From NCBI GenBank assembly GCA_050246735.1, contig JBFWVM010000010.1, forward strand, positions 1 to 64,000: 64,000 nt of DNA. Direction: 5' to 3'. The notes below the pieces were generated by a model that made no database searches, was not told where the DNA came from, and worked only from the letters and a program-made list of their open reading frames with translations. This stretch comes from Taklimakanibacter sp050246735 (GTDB lineage: Bacteria; Pseudomonadota; Alphaproteobacteria; Rhizobiales; Aestuariivirgaceae). The translations under genes and the position numbers were made by a program. This document shows, one piece after another, positions 43,071-53,386 of this stretch (position 1 is the first letter of the stretch; every line of letters starts with the position of its first letter).

Positions 43071-44663
43071 ATGACCATTCGCAAAGGGACCTATCTCAGC
43101 CGCCGCTCGTTCGGCCGCCTCGGGCTCGCAGGCCTCGCGGCCCCGGCGCTCGCGGCGCCTTTCATCCGGCGCGCCTACGCCGATACGCGCAAGACCCTCA
43201 TCTTCGGATCGGGCGAGCCGGTAACGGCGAGCTTCGATCCGACGTCGCATACCTCGCTCGCGCAGATCAATCTCGAAGGCTTCATCTTCGGCCAGCTTTT
43301 CCGCACTCCCATGCGGCCGGAAAAGCCCGACGAGATCATATGGGAGCTCGCGACCGGGCAGAAGATCGTCGACAACTACACGATCGAATATTCGCTGCGC
43401 GACGGCATCAAGTTCCATGACGGCGCCGATTTCTCGGCCGAGGACGTGAAGGCCTCGCTCGAATATGCCTCGCAGGCCACGCGGCCCGCCGCCTGGTATC
43501 CCGGGCCGGTCGAAGTCCAGGTCGTCGACCGGCTGACCGCGCGGGTCTCGACCAAGGCCGGCGGCTATCCGGCGAGCGCCCTCTACTTCCTGATGGGCTT
43601 CCTGCCGATCATGGCGAAGGCCGACGTGGCCGATCCCAAGCGCCTGCAGGGGCATCCCAACGGGACCGGCCCCTTCCAGTTCGTCAAGCAGGACGGCAAC
43701 TCGACGGTGCTCAAGGCCTATGACGGATTCCAGAACGGGCGGCCGCTGCTGGACGAGCTGCGCTTCAGCTATATCGGCGATGCGACCACCCGTGTCCTGG
43801 GCCTCCTCGGCGGCGAGATCGACATCGTCGAGCGGCTCGAGCCGGAGCAGTACGAGACGCTCGTCTCGGACAACCGCGTCAAGACCACGCGCACCATCTC
43901 GACCGAGAACAAATATCTCCACTTCCGCTGCAACAAGCCGCCATTCGACAACCCGGTGATGCGCCGCGCCGTGGCGCATGCCATCGACCGCGAGCAGATC
44001 ATGGCGGTCATGGGGGTGGCGGGCCATGCCTCGTCGAACTACATCTCGCCCCTGAAGTTCGGCTATATCGACCTGCCCGACTATCCGGCCTATGATCCGG
44101 CCAGGTGCCAGGAGCTGCTCAACGAGGCCGGCTATCCCAAGGGCCAGGGGCTGCCCGAGCTCGAATATCTGGTCGGCACCGGCTTCTATCCCAAGACCAA
44201 GGAATATGGCGAGGTCATCACCGCCATGCTGCAGGAGCAGGGAATCCCGGTGAAGCTCACTGTGCTCGAAGTCGCCGCCTGGGTCGAGAAGATCTACCAG
44301 GCCAAGGAAGGCGTGCCGCACGACAACATGGTCGACGTCGGCTGGTCGACCGGCTCGCCCGAGCCCGACCTCGTGCTGCGCTCGATGTTCTACGGCTCGG
44401 CCGGCCCGCAGGGCGGCCTGGTCAACGGCATCAGGGACAAGGAGATCGACGAAGCGCTCGACCTCGAGCGCGGCACCGCCGATCCGGAGGAGCGCAAGAA
44501 GATCATCCAGACGGTGACGACGCCGAAGATCGCGGAGAAGCTGCCCTCCTTCTCGCTCTTCACCTCGGTCAACCTGCATGCGACAAGGGCCAGCCTCGGC
44601 GGCGTCTATTTCTATCCTAACGGGCCTCTCGACGTGACCAAGGCGCAGTACAGCGCCACATGA
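43071..44663 (+). CDS. Dipeptide-type ABC transporter binding protein with Tat-like signal
   Basis: A 530-residue SBP_bac_5 (DppA/OppA-like) protein. The N-terminus SRRSFGRLGLAGLAAPALA looks like a twin-arginine signal. Typical motifs: YSLRDGIKFHDGADFSAEDV, RRAVAHAIDREQIM, LNEAGYPKG. It binds peptides or other small molecules such as opines or glycosides. ATG at 43071 has GGGGAG upstream. First gene of a four-gene plus-strand operon. Confidence 0.93.
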   Translation: MTIRKGTYLSRRSFGRLGLAGLAAPALAAPFIRRAYADTRKTLIFGSGEPVTASFDPTSHTSLAQINLEGFIFGQLFRTPMRPEKPDEIIWELATGQKIVDNYTIEYSLRDGIKFHDGADFSAEDVKASLEYASQATRPAAWYPGPVEVQVVDRLTARVSTKAGGYPASALYFLMGFLPIMAKADVADPKRLQGHPNGTGPFQFVKQDGNSTVLKAYDGFQNGRPLLDELRFSYIGDATTRVLGLLGGEIDIVERLEPEQYETLVSDNRVKTTRTISTENKYLHFRCNKPPFDNPVMRRAVAHAIDREQIMAVMGVAGHASSNYISPLKFGYIDLPDYPAYDPARCQELLNEAGYPKGQGLPELEYLVGTGFYPKTKEYGEVITAMLQEQGIPVKLTVLEVAAWVEKIYQAKEGVPHDNMVDVGWSTGSPEPDLVLRSMFYGSAGPQGGLVNGIRDKEIDEALDLERGTADPEERKKIIQTVTTPKIAEKLPSFSLFTSVNLHATRASLGGVYFYPNGPLDVTKAQYSAT

Positions 44664-44728
44664 CAAGGGGGTCTCTGCCTGAAGCGGTCGACGCGCCGGC
44701 GGGCGTCCGGCCGCTGGGAGATCGGTGA

Positions 44729-45715
44729 TTGGGTTTCATTGTCCGCTTTCTGCTGAGGCGCCTGGCGCAGGGCGCGGTGATCATGCTCATCGTCTCGATG
44801 GCCATCTTCACCATCCTGCGCTGGGACGACAGCAAGAAGGACACGCCGGCGCGGCTGATCCTGGGACCGATGGCGACCCAGGAGGCCATCGACCGGAAGA
44901 CCGATGAGCTCGGCTTCAACGATCCCATCCCCAGGCAATATCTCGCCTACATAGCGAACGTCTTCAAAGGCGATCTCGGCACGTCCTATATCCGCGCCGA
45001 AAGCGGCATGTCGCTCGGCGCCACCCAGGACGACATCCAGACCCAGCGCGCCAGCGTCCTGCGGCTGATGCTCCGCGCCCTTCCGATGACGCTGCAGCTG
45101 GCGAGCGTGGCGCTCGTCATCGCCATGTTGATCGCCGTCCCCATCGGCGTGGCGGCGGGACTGCGCCAGGGACACTGGCCGGACCGGCTCGCCGTCTACC
45201 TGTCCTCCGTCTTCGTCTCGCTGCCGAACTTCTGGCTCGGCATCGTGCTCGCCTTCCTGCTCACCGCGCAGCTGGGCTGGCTGCCGTCGATCGGCTACAA
45301 GGGCTTCGCCTACACCATCCTGCCGGCGACGGTCATCGCCATAGAGATGTCGCCCCTGTTCATCCGCTCGCTGTCGGTGTCGATCGCGGCCGCCGTCCGC
45401 CAGAACTTCATCGCGCTCGCCCATGTGCGCGGCATCCCTTCCCACACCATCTTCCTGCGCAACGTGGTGCGCAATATCGCGGTGCCCAATCTCAACCTGT
45501 TCGGCGTGCAGATCGGCGCGCTGCTCGGCGGCGTCCTCATCGTCGAATATATCTTCAACTATCCGGGCTTCGGCCTCCTGACGGTCCAGGCCGTCAGCCA
45601 GCGCGACTATCCGGTGATCCAGGGCATCTCGATCATATCGTCGGCGATCTTCGTCGTCGCCAACATCCTCGTCGATCTGGTGAGCGCCAAGATCGACCCG
45701 CGCGTGGAGCTCTGA
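44729..45715 (+). CDS. Dipeptide-type ABC permease (DppB-like)
   Basis: A 328-residue inner-membrane permease. An N-terminal segment (FLLRRLAQGAVIMLIVSMAI) is followed by a periplasmic stretch and five further segments, with the EAA loop region (VRQNFIALAHVRGIPSHT) and a C-terminal DLVSAKIDPRVEL. The start is TTG at 44729 with GGGAG eight bases upstream. Confidence 0.92.
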   Translation: MGFIVRFLLRRLAQGAVIMLIVSMAIFTILRWDDSKKDTPARLILGPMATQEAIDRKTDELGFNDPIPRQYLAYIANVFKGDLGTSYIRAESGMSLGATQDDIQTQRASVLRLMLRALPMTLQLASVALVIAMLIAVPIGVAAGLRQGHWPDRLAVYLSSVFVSLPNFWLGIVLAFLLTAQLGWLPSIGYKGFAYTILPATVIAIEMSPLFIRSLSVSIAAAVRQNFIALAHVRGIPSHTIFLRNVVRNIAVPNLNLFGVQIGALLGGVLIVEYIFNYPGFGLLTVQAVSQRDYPVIQGISIISSAIFVVANILVDLVSAKIDPRVEL

Positions 45716-45718
45716 GCC

Positions 45719-46636
45719 GTGACCGACACGACCGCCAGCACCCTCGCGCCCGAGCGCGCCGCCGCGCGCGGCCGCAGCCCGGCGGCGCGGCTGTGGCGCG
45801 AGACCTGGCGCCAGCGCGAGTTCCGCTTCGGTCTCATTCTCCTCGTGACCCTCATCGCCGCCTCGGTCCTGGTGCCCCTGCTGACCGGCATCGACGCCAC
45901 CAAGATGCACATAAAGGACAAGTACCTGCCGCCGGTCTTCCTGCCGGGCGGCAGCTTCGCCCATGTGCTGGGGACCGACCATCTCGGCCGCGACCTCTTC
46001 GTGCGCTCGCTGATCGGGCTGCAATATGCGCTCGGCATCTCCTTCACCGTGGTCGTCCTGATGTTCCTGTTCGGATCGGCGATCGGATTGATATCGGGCT
46101 ATTTCGGCAGGATCATCGACGCGCTGCTCATGCGCCTGACCGACGCGCAGCTCTCCATTCCCCTCATCATCCTCGCCATCACGCTGCTCACCGTGTCGCG
46201 CCCGACGGTGCCGCTGATCATCTTCGTCCTCGCGGTCTCGGGCTGGCCCGTCTATGCGCGCGTCGCCCGCGGCGTCACGCTCAGCGAGCGCAACAAGGAA
46301 TATGTGCGCGCCGCGCGGATCCTCGGCGCCTCCCACTGGCGGATCATCCTGACGATGATCGCCCCGAACATCCTGCCGCCCATCGCGTTCGTCGCGGTGC
46401 TGGACCTCGCCCGGATGATGATCTTCGAGGCCATCCTCGGCTTCATGAGCATCGGCGTGCAGCCGCCGACGCCGACCTTCGGAAACATCATCGCCGACGG
46501 CCGGAAGTATCTCATCAACGCCTGGTGGATCGCCACCATGCCGGGCGTCTTCCTCCTCCTCGCGCTTCTGTCCATCAACCTCATGGGAGCATCGCTTGAA
46601 CGGGCCCGCAACAAGCTGTTCTCCGGCCAGATCTGA
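45719..46636 (+). CDS. Dipeptide-type ABC permease (DppC-like)
   Basis: A 305-residue permease with six segments, the typical LGTDHLGRDLFVRSLIG loop and an EAA region (VRAARILGASHWRIILTMIAP). GTG start at 45719, 3 bp after the DppB-like stop. Its 3' end overlaps the ATPase gene by 41 bp. Confidence 0.92.
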   Translation: MTDTTASTLAPERAAARGRSPAARLWRETWRQREFRFGLILLVTLIAASVLVPLLTGIDATKMHIKDKYLPPVFLPGGSFAHVLGTDHLGRDLFVRSLIGLQYALGISFTVVVLMFLFGSAIGLISGYFGRIIDALLMRLTDAQLSIPLIILAITLLTVSRPTVPLIIFVLAVSGWPVYARVARGVTLSERNKEYVRAARILGASHWRIILTMIAPNILPPIAFVAVLDLARMMIFEAILGFMSIGVQPPTPTFGNIIADGRKYLINAWWIATMPGVFLLLALLSINLMGASLERARNKLFSGQI

Positions 46637-48470
46637 CGGGCCCGCGATCCTCGCGGTCGAAGGCCTGGCGGTCGAGATCGTCCGCGGAGCCGAGCGCCGC
46701 CCCATCCTCGAGGATGTCAGCTTCAGCGTGCCGGAGCGCGGCCTCCTCGGCATCGTCGGCGAGTCGGGCTCCGGCAAGACGGTCCTCGGCCGCGCCCTCA
46801 CCGGATGGATCCCCGATCCGCTGCGCCGGAGCGCGGGTTCGGTCGCGGTCGCCGGCCAGAAGCTCGAGGAGCTTGCGCCCGAGCAGTTGCGCCGGCTGCG
46901 CGGCCGGACCGTCGGCTATATCGGCTCGGATCCCGGCACATCGTTCGATCCCACCCTGCCGATCGGCGTCCAGATCGCCCAGAAGCTGCGCGCGGTCCTT
47001 CCCGGCACCAGCCGGGCGGCGGCGAAGCGGCGCGTGCTCGAGCTTCTCGATCAGGTGCGCATCCCCTCTGCCGCCCGCCGCTTCGATGAATACCCATACC
47101 AGTTCTCGGGCGGCATGCTGCAGCGCGCATCCATCGTCGATGCGCTCGTGGCGCAGCCCAAGATCCTCGTCTGCGACAACATCACCCAGCCGCTCGACGT
47201 CACCATCGCCGCGCAGATCGTCAGGCTTCTGCGCGGTCTCGAGCGCGACCTCGCCACCGCGATCGTGTTCTTCACCTCCTCCATCCCCGTCGCCAAGGAG
47301 CTGATCGAAGACCTCATCGTCATCGACAGGGGCCGCATCATAGAGCGCGGCCCGAAGGACCAGGTGATCACCAGGCCCGCCGAGGGCCATACCAGGCGGC
47401 TGATCGACAGCTCGCCGCGCATCTGGGGCGGGAACGTCGAACCGCCGCGCGGCCCGGCCGCGCCGGATGCCGCGGCGGAGGCGCTCCTCGCCGTCCAGGA
47501 CGCGGTGAAGACGTATCGCGTGCCGGACCGGACCCGCTTTTCCGGCACCCTGGAGATACAGGCGGTCCGCGGCGTGACGCTCGACATCCGGGCGGGCGAG
47601 AATGTCGGCCTGGTCGGCGAGTCGGGCTGCGGCAAATCCACCCTGTCGCGGCTCCTGAGCTGGATCGAGGCGCCCGACCGGGGACGCATATTGTTCCAGG
47701 GCCAGGACATGGCGCGCCTGAGAGGCAAAGGCCTCCTCGCCATGCGGCGCAAGTTCCAGCTCCTGCTGCAGGACCCTTACAATTGCCTGCCGCCGCATCT
47801 GTCGGTGGCGAGGACCATCCGCACGTCGCTCGATATCCACGGCGTGCCGCGCGCCGAAGCGCGGGAGCGGACGCGCGCGGTGATGCATGAAGTCGGCCTC
47901 AAGGAGGACGACGCGGACCGGCTGCCCATCGGCATGAGCGCCGGCCAGCGCCAGCGCGTCAACATCGCGCGCGCCCTGGTCCTCGAGCCGACCCTGCTCA
48001 TCCTCGACGAGACGCTGTCCTCGCTCGACCCGGGAGAGCAGAGCCGGCTCATCGACCTCTTCGAGAAGCTGCAGGCAAGGCACGGCCTGACCTATCTGGT
48101 GATCTCGCACGACCTCGCTTTGGTGCGCAAAGTCTGCAGCCGGGTGGCGGTCATGTATCTCGGCAAGATCGTCGAAAACGCCGACAACGCCCGGATCTTC
48201 GAGAACCCGGCCAATCCCTACACGCGCGCCCTGCTCTCGGCGGTGCCGGTGCTCGACAAGGGACCGTTCAACCCGGCCGACTGCCTGGTCGACGGCGAGC
48301 CCCCGAGCCCGATCAACGTGCCGAAAGGCTGCTCCTTCGCTTCACGCTGCCCGAAAGCGGCCGATCTGTGCCGCAGCACCGAGCCGCTCTTCACCGTGCT
48401 CGGCAAGCCGCCGGACGGCGTGGCCTGCCATTTCCCCCATGACCGTCAGGGACAGCAGGCTGGCTGGTAG
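46596..48470 (+). CDS. Fused double ATPase of the dipeptide-type ABC transporter, first domain degenerate
   Basis: A 624-residue fusion of DppD-like and DppF-like ATPases. Domain 1 (about 15-280) keeps Walker A GESGSGKT (55-62) and signature FSGGM, but the Q-loop has S111, the Walker B glutamate is N195 (LVCDNITQPLD), and the switch histidine is S228 (FFTSSIPVA). Domain 2 (about 295-600) is complete: Walker A 341-348, Q392, MSAGQ 447-451, D471-E472, H505. A cysteine-containing oligopeptide C-terminal domain follows. TTG start at 46596 with GGGAG upstream. Confidence 0.9.
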   Translation: MNGPATSCSPARSDGPAILAVEGLAVEIVRGAERRPILEDVSFSVPERGLLGIVGESGSGKTVLGRALTGWIPDPLRRSAGSVAVAGQKLEELAPEQLRRLRGRTVGYIGSDPGTSFDPTLPIGVQIAQKLRAVLPGTSRAAAKRRVLELLDQVRIPSAARRFDEYPYQFSGGMLQRASIVDALVAQPKILVCDNITQPLDVTIAAQIVRLLRGLERDLATAIVFFTSSIPVAKELIEDLIVIDRGRIIERGPKDQVITRPAEGHTRRLIDSSPRIWGGNVEPPRGPAAPDAAAEALLAVQDAVKTYRVPDRTRFSGTLEIQAVRGVTLDIRAGENVGLVGESGCGKSTLSRLLSWIEAPDRGRILFQGQDMARLRGKGLLAMRRKFQLLLQDPYNCLPPHLSVARTIRTSLDIHGVPRAEARERTRAVMHEVGLKEDDADRLPIGMSAGQRQRVNIARALVLEPTLLILDETLSSLDPGEQSRLIDLFEKLQARHGLTYLVISHDLALVRKVCSRVAVMYLGKIVENADNARIFENPANPYTRALLSAVPVLDKGPFNPADCLVDGEPPSPINVPKGCSFASRCPKAADLCRSTEPLFTVLGKPPDGVACHFPHDRQGQQAGW

Positions 48471-48503
48471 AGCAAGATGAATATACTCGCCCCGCAATCC
48501 TCG

Positions 48504-48619
48504 CCCTGAGGTGCCCGCGCAGCGGGCCTCGAAGGGTGGCAAGCGGCAAGCTCTCTGTACCTGGACCATGCTTCGAGGCTCCCCCGGCTCAAGGCCGGAG
48601 TCGCGCCTCAGCATGAAGG
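48504..48619. repeat. Mosaic palindromic intergenic repeat, copy 2
   Basis: Shares CCCTGAGGTGCCCGC, GGGCCTCGAAGGGTGG, AAGCGGCAAGCTCTC and CCATGCTTCGAGGC with the block at 38684-38832, but has a different, shorter right module (CCCCCGGCTCAAGGCCGG). The two copies therefore flank the 39-48.5 kb kinase-transporter locus. Confidence 0.8.
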
Positions 48620-48627
48620 TACCAGGT

Positions 48628-48655
48628 GTTCGGCGAAGCGATTCCACTTCGCCGG
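48628..48655. repeat. REP-like palindrome, second copy
   Basis: GGCGAAGC GATTCC ACTTCGCC, nearly identical to 6087-6115 including the following GGGATGCGCG. It sits directly beside the mosaic repeat, between two convergent genes. Confidence 0.65.
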
Positions 48656-48664
48656 GATGCGCGG

Positions 48665-49558
48665 CTAAGTCGTCTTCGGGTAAAACAACTCCAGGCCGGC
48701 GCAGGGGGCGGCAAGCTGCTCGACGCGGCCCCTGGAAACCTCGGTGACCAGGATCTTCCTGCCGTCGCGCGAGAAGGCCAGGTTCGTCGGGCATGCGCCG
48801 GCGAGCGCCAGGCGCTCCGCGACCTTGCCGTTCCTGCCGAGCACGGTGACGTTCCTCTGCGCATAGACGGTGCAGTAGAGCCGGCCGTCGACGCCGAACT
48901 TCATGCCGTCGGGTCCCTTGAAGCCCGTCTGCCTGTCCTTCCGGAGGACGTTGCCGAACACCTCGCGCTTCGGCTTCCTCGGGCCGAAGACGTCGTAGCG
49001 GTACACTTCGCCCGTGAACGAGGCGTTGGCATAGAGCGTGTTGTCGAGGCCGAAGGCGATGCCATTGGTAAAGCGGATCCGGCTGTCGATCAGGCGCTCG
49101 ATCTTCATCCGGCGCGGGTCGATCTGGTAGACGCGGCCGTCCCATTTCAGGTCCATGAAGCCGGCCACGAAGTTCTGCCCGTCGAGGAAGTCGGCCAGCG
49201 CCATTCCCGAATCGGTCATGTAGAGATGGCCGTCGGGACCGAAAGCGAGGTCGTTGGGAAAGAAGAAGCGTCCATGGCGGCCGTCGCCTTCGAGACGCTT
49301 GATCTCGCGCCCGTCCGGAGCGATGCAGACGAGAGCCCGCTGGCCGGCCTCGGCGATCCAGATCAGGCCCTCGCCGTCGACCGCGAGGCCGTTGGGCCGC
49401 CCGCCCGTCTTCTTGACGACCCGGCGCTCGCCCCTGGGGCCGAGCCTGGTGACGTTCAGCGTGCTGTTGGACATTTCGGTCACGTACATGGACCCGTCGT
49501 TGAGCGAGACCGGACCCTCCGGCGCGCCGAGGCCCGTTGCAAAGAAGCGCGATGCCAT
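48665..49558 (-). CDS. SMP-30/gluconolactonase-family lactonase
   Basis: A 297-residue six-bladed propeller. Metal-site motifs are visible: GAPEGPVSL, PNGLAVDGEG, FFPNDLAFGPDG, FTNGIAFG and PDGMKFGVDG. It probably opens a sugar lactone. The ATG at 49558 has a strong GGAGAAGGAA site; a GTG at 49579 overlapping the upstream stop is an alternative. Last gene of the minus-strand sugar operon. Confidence 0.9.
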   Translation of the reverse strand: MASRFFATGLGAPEGPVSLNDGSMYVTEMSNSTLNVTRLGPRGERRVVKKTGGRPNGLAVDGEGLIWIAEAGQRALVCIAPDGREIKRLEGDGRHGRFFFPNDLAFGPDGHLYMTDSGMALADFLDGQNFVAGFMDLKWDGRVYQIDPRRMKIERLIDSRIRFTNGIAFGLDNTLYANASFTGEVYRYDVFGPRKPKREVFGNVLRKDRQTGFKGPDGMKFGVDGRLYCTVYAQRNVTVLGRNGKVAERLALAGACPTNLAFSRDGRKILVTEVSRGRVEQLAAPCAGLELFYPKTT

Positions 49559-49575
49559 TTCCTTCTCCCCGTTGA

Positions 49576-50595
49576 TCACAACCAGCTGCGGACAGTCTCG
49601 ACGATGCGCGGCGTCGACAGGCCGTAGCGCTCGTATAGCGTCGGCAAGGCTCCGGCATCGAGAAACTCGTCCGGAAGGCCGATATGCCGGAAGCGCCCGG
49701 CGAACCCGTTGAGGACCAGCAGCCGCGACACCGCCTCTCCCAGGCCGCCGACGATGCTGTGGTTCTCGGCGACGACCACGAGGCGTCCGGGCCGCATCGC
49801 CTCTTTCAGGATCGTCTCGCCGTCGAGCGGCTTGATCGTCGCGACATGAAGGACGCCGGCCCGGATCCCCGTGCCTTCGAGCGCCGCCGCGGCCTCGAGA
49901 GCCCGCATCGTCATCAGGCCGCTGGCGATGAACAGGACGTCGCCCCCCTCCACCAGGAGCTTCGCCCGGCCGATCTCGAACCGGTAGCCGTATCTGTCGA
50001 GGACCACGGGCACCCTGCCGCGCAGCAGCCGCATATAGACCGGCCCCCGATGCGCCGCGATTGCCGGAACGGCCTGCTCGATCTCGAGAGCATCGCAGGG
50101 ATCGATGATGGTCATGTTCGGAAGACCGCGGAAGATGGCGAGATCTTCGGTCGCCTGATGGCTCGGCCCATAGCCCGTCGTCAGGCCCGGCAGGGCGCAG
50201 GCGATCTTGACGTTCAGATTCTCCTCGGCGATCGCCATGCAGACGAAGTCATAGGCGCGGCGGGAGGCAAACACCGCATAGGTCGTCGCAAAGGGCATGA
50301 AGCCCTCGCGCGCCATGCCCGCCGCCGCCCCCATCAGCAGCTGCTCAGCCATGCCCATCTGATAGAAGCGGTCCGGAAACGCCTGCGCGAAAACGTGCAG
50401 GTCGGTGTATTTGGCGAGATCGGCGGTCAGGCCGACGACGTCCGGCCGCGTTCTGGCGAGCTCGACCAGCGCGTGGCCGAAGGGCGCCGTCCTCGCCGGC
50501 TGGTCCTCGCCCGCGATCGAGGCGATCATGGCCGAGGTCTTCAACCGCTCTCCCGGCGGGAGCGGCTGCGGGCGGCGGTATTTGTCGCGCTTCAT
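49576..50595 (-). CDS. Transketolase C-terminal subunit (split type)
   Basis: A 339-residue protein with the pyrimidine-binding and C-terminal transketolase domains: VVGLTADLAKYTDLHVF, MGMAEQLLMGAAAGMA (with the glutamate that activates thiamine diphosphate) and TIKPLDGETILKEA. It pairs with the separate N-terminal subunit upstream. ATG at 50595 overlaps the partner stop by 4 bp. Confidence 0.93.
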   Translation of the reverse strand: MKRDKYRRPQPLPPGERLKTSAMIASIAGEDQPARTAPFGHALVELARTRPDVVGLTADLAKYTDLHVFAQAFPDRFYQMGMAEQLLMGAAAGMAREGFMPFATTYAVFASRRAYDFVCMAIAEENLNVKIACALPGLTTGYGPSHQATEDLAIFRGLPNMTIIDPCDALEIEQAVPAIAAHRGPVYMRLLRGRVPVVLDRYGYRFEIGRAKLLVEGGDVLFIASGLMTMRALEAAAALEGTGIRAGVLHVATIKPLDGETILKEAMRPGRLVVVAENHSIVGGLGEAVSRLLVLNGFAGRFRHIGLPDEFLDAGALPTLYERYGLSTPRIVETVRSWL

Positions 50596-51431
50596 GACGG
50601 CCTCCCGGCGTCGAGGGCTTCGAGCGCCGCGCTCCACTCTTCCGGCTCGACACGCAGGAAATGGTTGCGCTCGCGGGCCTCGAGGAAGCCGACGCCCTTG
50701 CCCATCCTGGTGTCGCAGATGACGATGCGCGGGCGGTCCTCCCGCAAGTCGCGCGCCTGCCGGAAGGCGCCGGCCAGCGCCGGAATGCTGTTGCCGTCGA
50801 CGCGCTGCACGTGCCAGCCGAAGGCGGCGAACTTCTGCTCGATCGGCTCGAAGTCGAGAACGGCCCTGGAAGGGCCGTCGGCCTGCATGTTGTTGACATC
50901 GACGATGGCGATCAGGTTGTCCAGCTGGAAGCCGGCGGCGGACATGGCGGCTTCCCATGTCGAGCCCTCGTCGAGCTCGCCGTCCGACATCAGATTGTAG
51001 ACGAAGCTCGCCTGGCGCTTCCGCTTCAGCGCCAGGCACATGCCGATGGCGATGGGCAGGCCCTGGCCCAGCGATCCGCCGGTGATCTCCATTCCCGGCG
51101 TATAGGCCGCCATGCCCGACATGGGCAGGCGGCTGTCGTCGGACCCGTAGCTTTCGATCTCGTCTTCCGGAATGATTCCGGCTTCGATCAGGGCGGCGTA
51201 GAGGGCGATCGCATAATGGCCGACCGACAGGAGGAACCGGTCGCGCCCTTCCCATCCGGGATCCTGCGCGCGGTAGGACAAGGCGTCGAAATAGGAGACG
51301 GCCAGGATGTCGGCAACGCCCAGCGCCTGGGCGATATAGCCCTGCCCCTGCACCGCCGCCATCCTCAGGGCGTGACGGCGGATATTATGCGCACGCTGTT
51401 CCAGGCTGGTGTTCGATCCCCGCGCGTTCAT
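50592..51431 (-). CDS. Transketolase N-terminal subunit (split type)
   Basis: A 279-residue thiamine-diphosphate-binding domain: SVGHYAIALYAAL, GGSLGQGLPIAIGMCLA, MSDGELDEGSTWEAAM and NNMQADG. In such catabolic operons split transketolases transfer two-carbon units from uncommon ketose phosphates (known examples act on apulose-4-phosphate or sulfo-sugars). The specific donor here is unknown. It starts 1 bp after the ABC ATPase stop. Confidence 0.93.
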   Translation of the reverse strand: MNARGSNTSLEQRAHNIRRHALRMAAVQGQGYIAQALGVADILAVSYFDALSYRAQDPGWEGRDRFLLSVGHYAIALYAALIEAGIIPEDEIESYGSDDSRLPMSGMAAYTPGMEITGGSLGQGLPIAIGMCLALKRKRQASFVYNLMSDGELDEGSTWEAAMSAAGFQLDNLIAIVDVNNMQADGPSRAVLDFEPIEQKFAAFGWHVQRVDGNSIPALAGAFRQARDLREDRPRIVICDTRMGKGVGFLEARERNHFLRVEPEEWSAALEALDAGRPS

Positions 51432-51432
51432 C

Positions 51433-52533
<1,101 letters not shown>

Positions 52534-52546
52534 CTTTCGCGCCTCC

Positions 52547-53386
52547 CTAACCCTTGACCGCGCCGAGCGAGATGCCGCGCACCAGATAGCGCTGCATGAG
52601 CGTCACGGCGATGAAGATCGGCAATGTGCCGAGAACGGACATGGCGGCGATCTTCGACCAGAAATTGGACTGTCCGCCCATATAGTGCGTGAGCTGCACC
52701 GGGAAGGTGATGACTTCGGTGCGCGTCAGGATCAATGCGAACAGGAAGTCGTTCCAGGCGAAGACGAAGGTGAAGACGGCGGTCGCCATGAGGCCGGTCC
52801 TCGCCATCGGCAGGACCACCTTCCACAGCGTCTGCCAGCGGGTGCAGCCGTCGACCAGGGCGCTCTCCTCCAGCTCCTGGGGGATGTCGGCAATGTAGCC
52901 GCGCATCATCCAGATGACATAGGGCAGGTTGAACGCGGTATAGAGAAGGATGAGGCCCGAGAACGTGTCGACCATCCCGAAATAGACATAGATGAGAAAG
53001 ATCGGGAAGACGATGGCGATCGGGGGGATCATGCGCTGCGACATGATCCACACGGCGAGATTCTCGCCGCCGGTGTTGAAGCGGGCGAGGCTGTAGGCGC
53101 AGAACGTCCCCAGAAGCATGGCGATCGCGGAGCTGATCCCGGCCACGACGAGGCTGTTGGCGATCGCCATCACGTCGCCGTCCTTGAACAGGACCCAGTA
53201 GTTGTTGAACTGGATCCGGCCGGGCGTCCACAGCGGCGGAACGTGGAAGATCTCGTCCGGCGTTTTGAACGAGATCATGAACAGCCAGTAGACCGGGAAC
53301 AGGAAGACGAGGGTGACGGCTGCCGCGACGAGGTAGCGCAGCGCCAGGACCGCCGAGCGGCGCTGCCTGCGCGTGAGCGCCGTCAT
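52547..53386 (-). CDS. Sugar ABC permease (MalG/UgpE type)
   Basis: A 279-residue CUT1 permease with six segments and an EAA loop (ELEESALVDGCTRWQTLWKVVLP). ATG at 53386 overlaps the other permease stop by 4 bp. Confidence 0.93.
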   Translation of the reverse strand: MTALTRRQRRSAVLALRYLVAAAVTLVFLFPVYWLFMISFKTPDEIFHVPPLWTPGRIQFNNYWVLFKDGDVMAIANSLVVAGISSAIAMLLGTFCAYSLARFNTGGENLAVWIMSQRMIPPIAIVFPIFLIYVYFGMVDTFSGLILLYTAFNLPYVIWMMRGYIADIPQELEESALVDGCTRWQTLWKVVLPMARTGLMATAVFTFVFAWNDFLFALILTRTEVITFPVQLTHYMGGQSNFWSKIAAMSVLGTLPIFIAVTLMQRYLVRGISLGAVKG

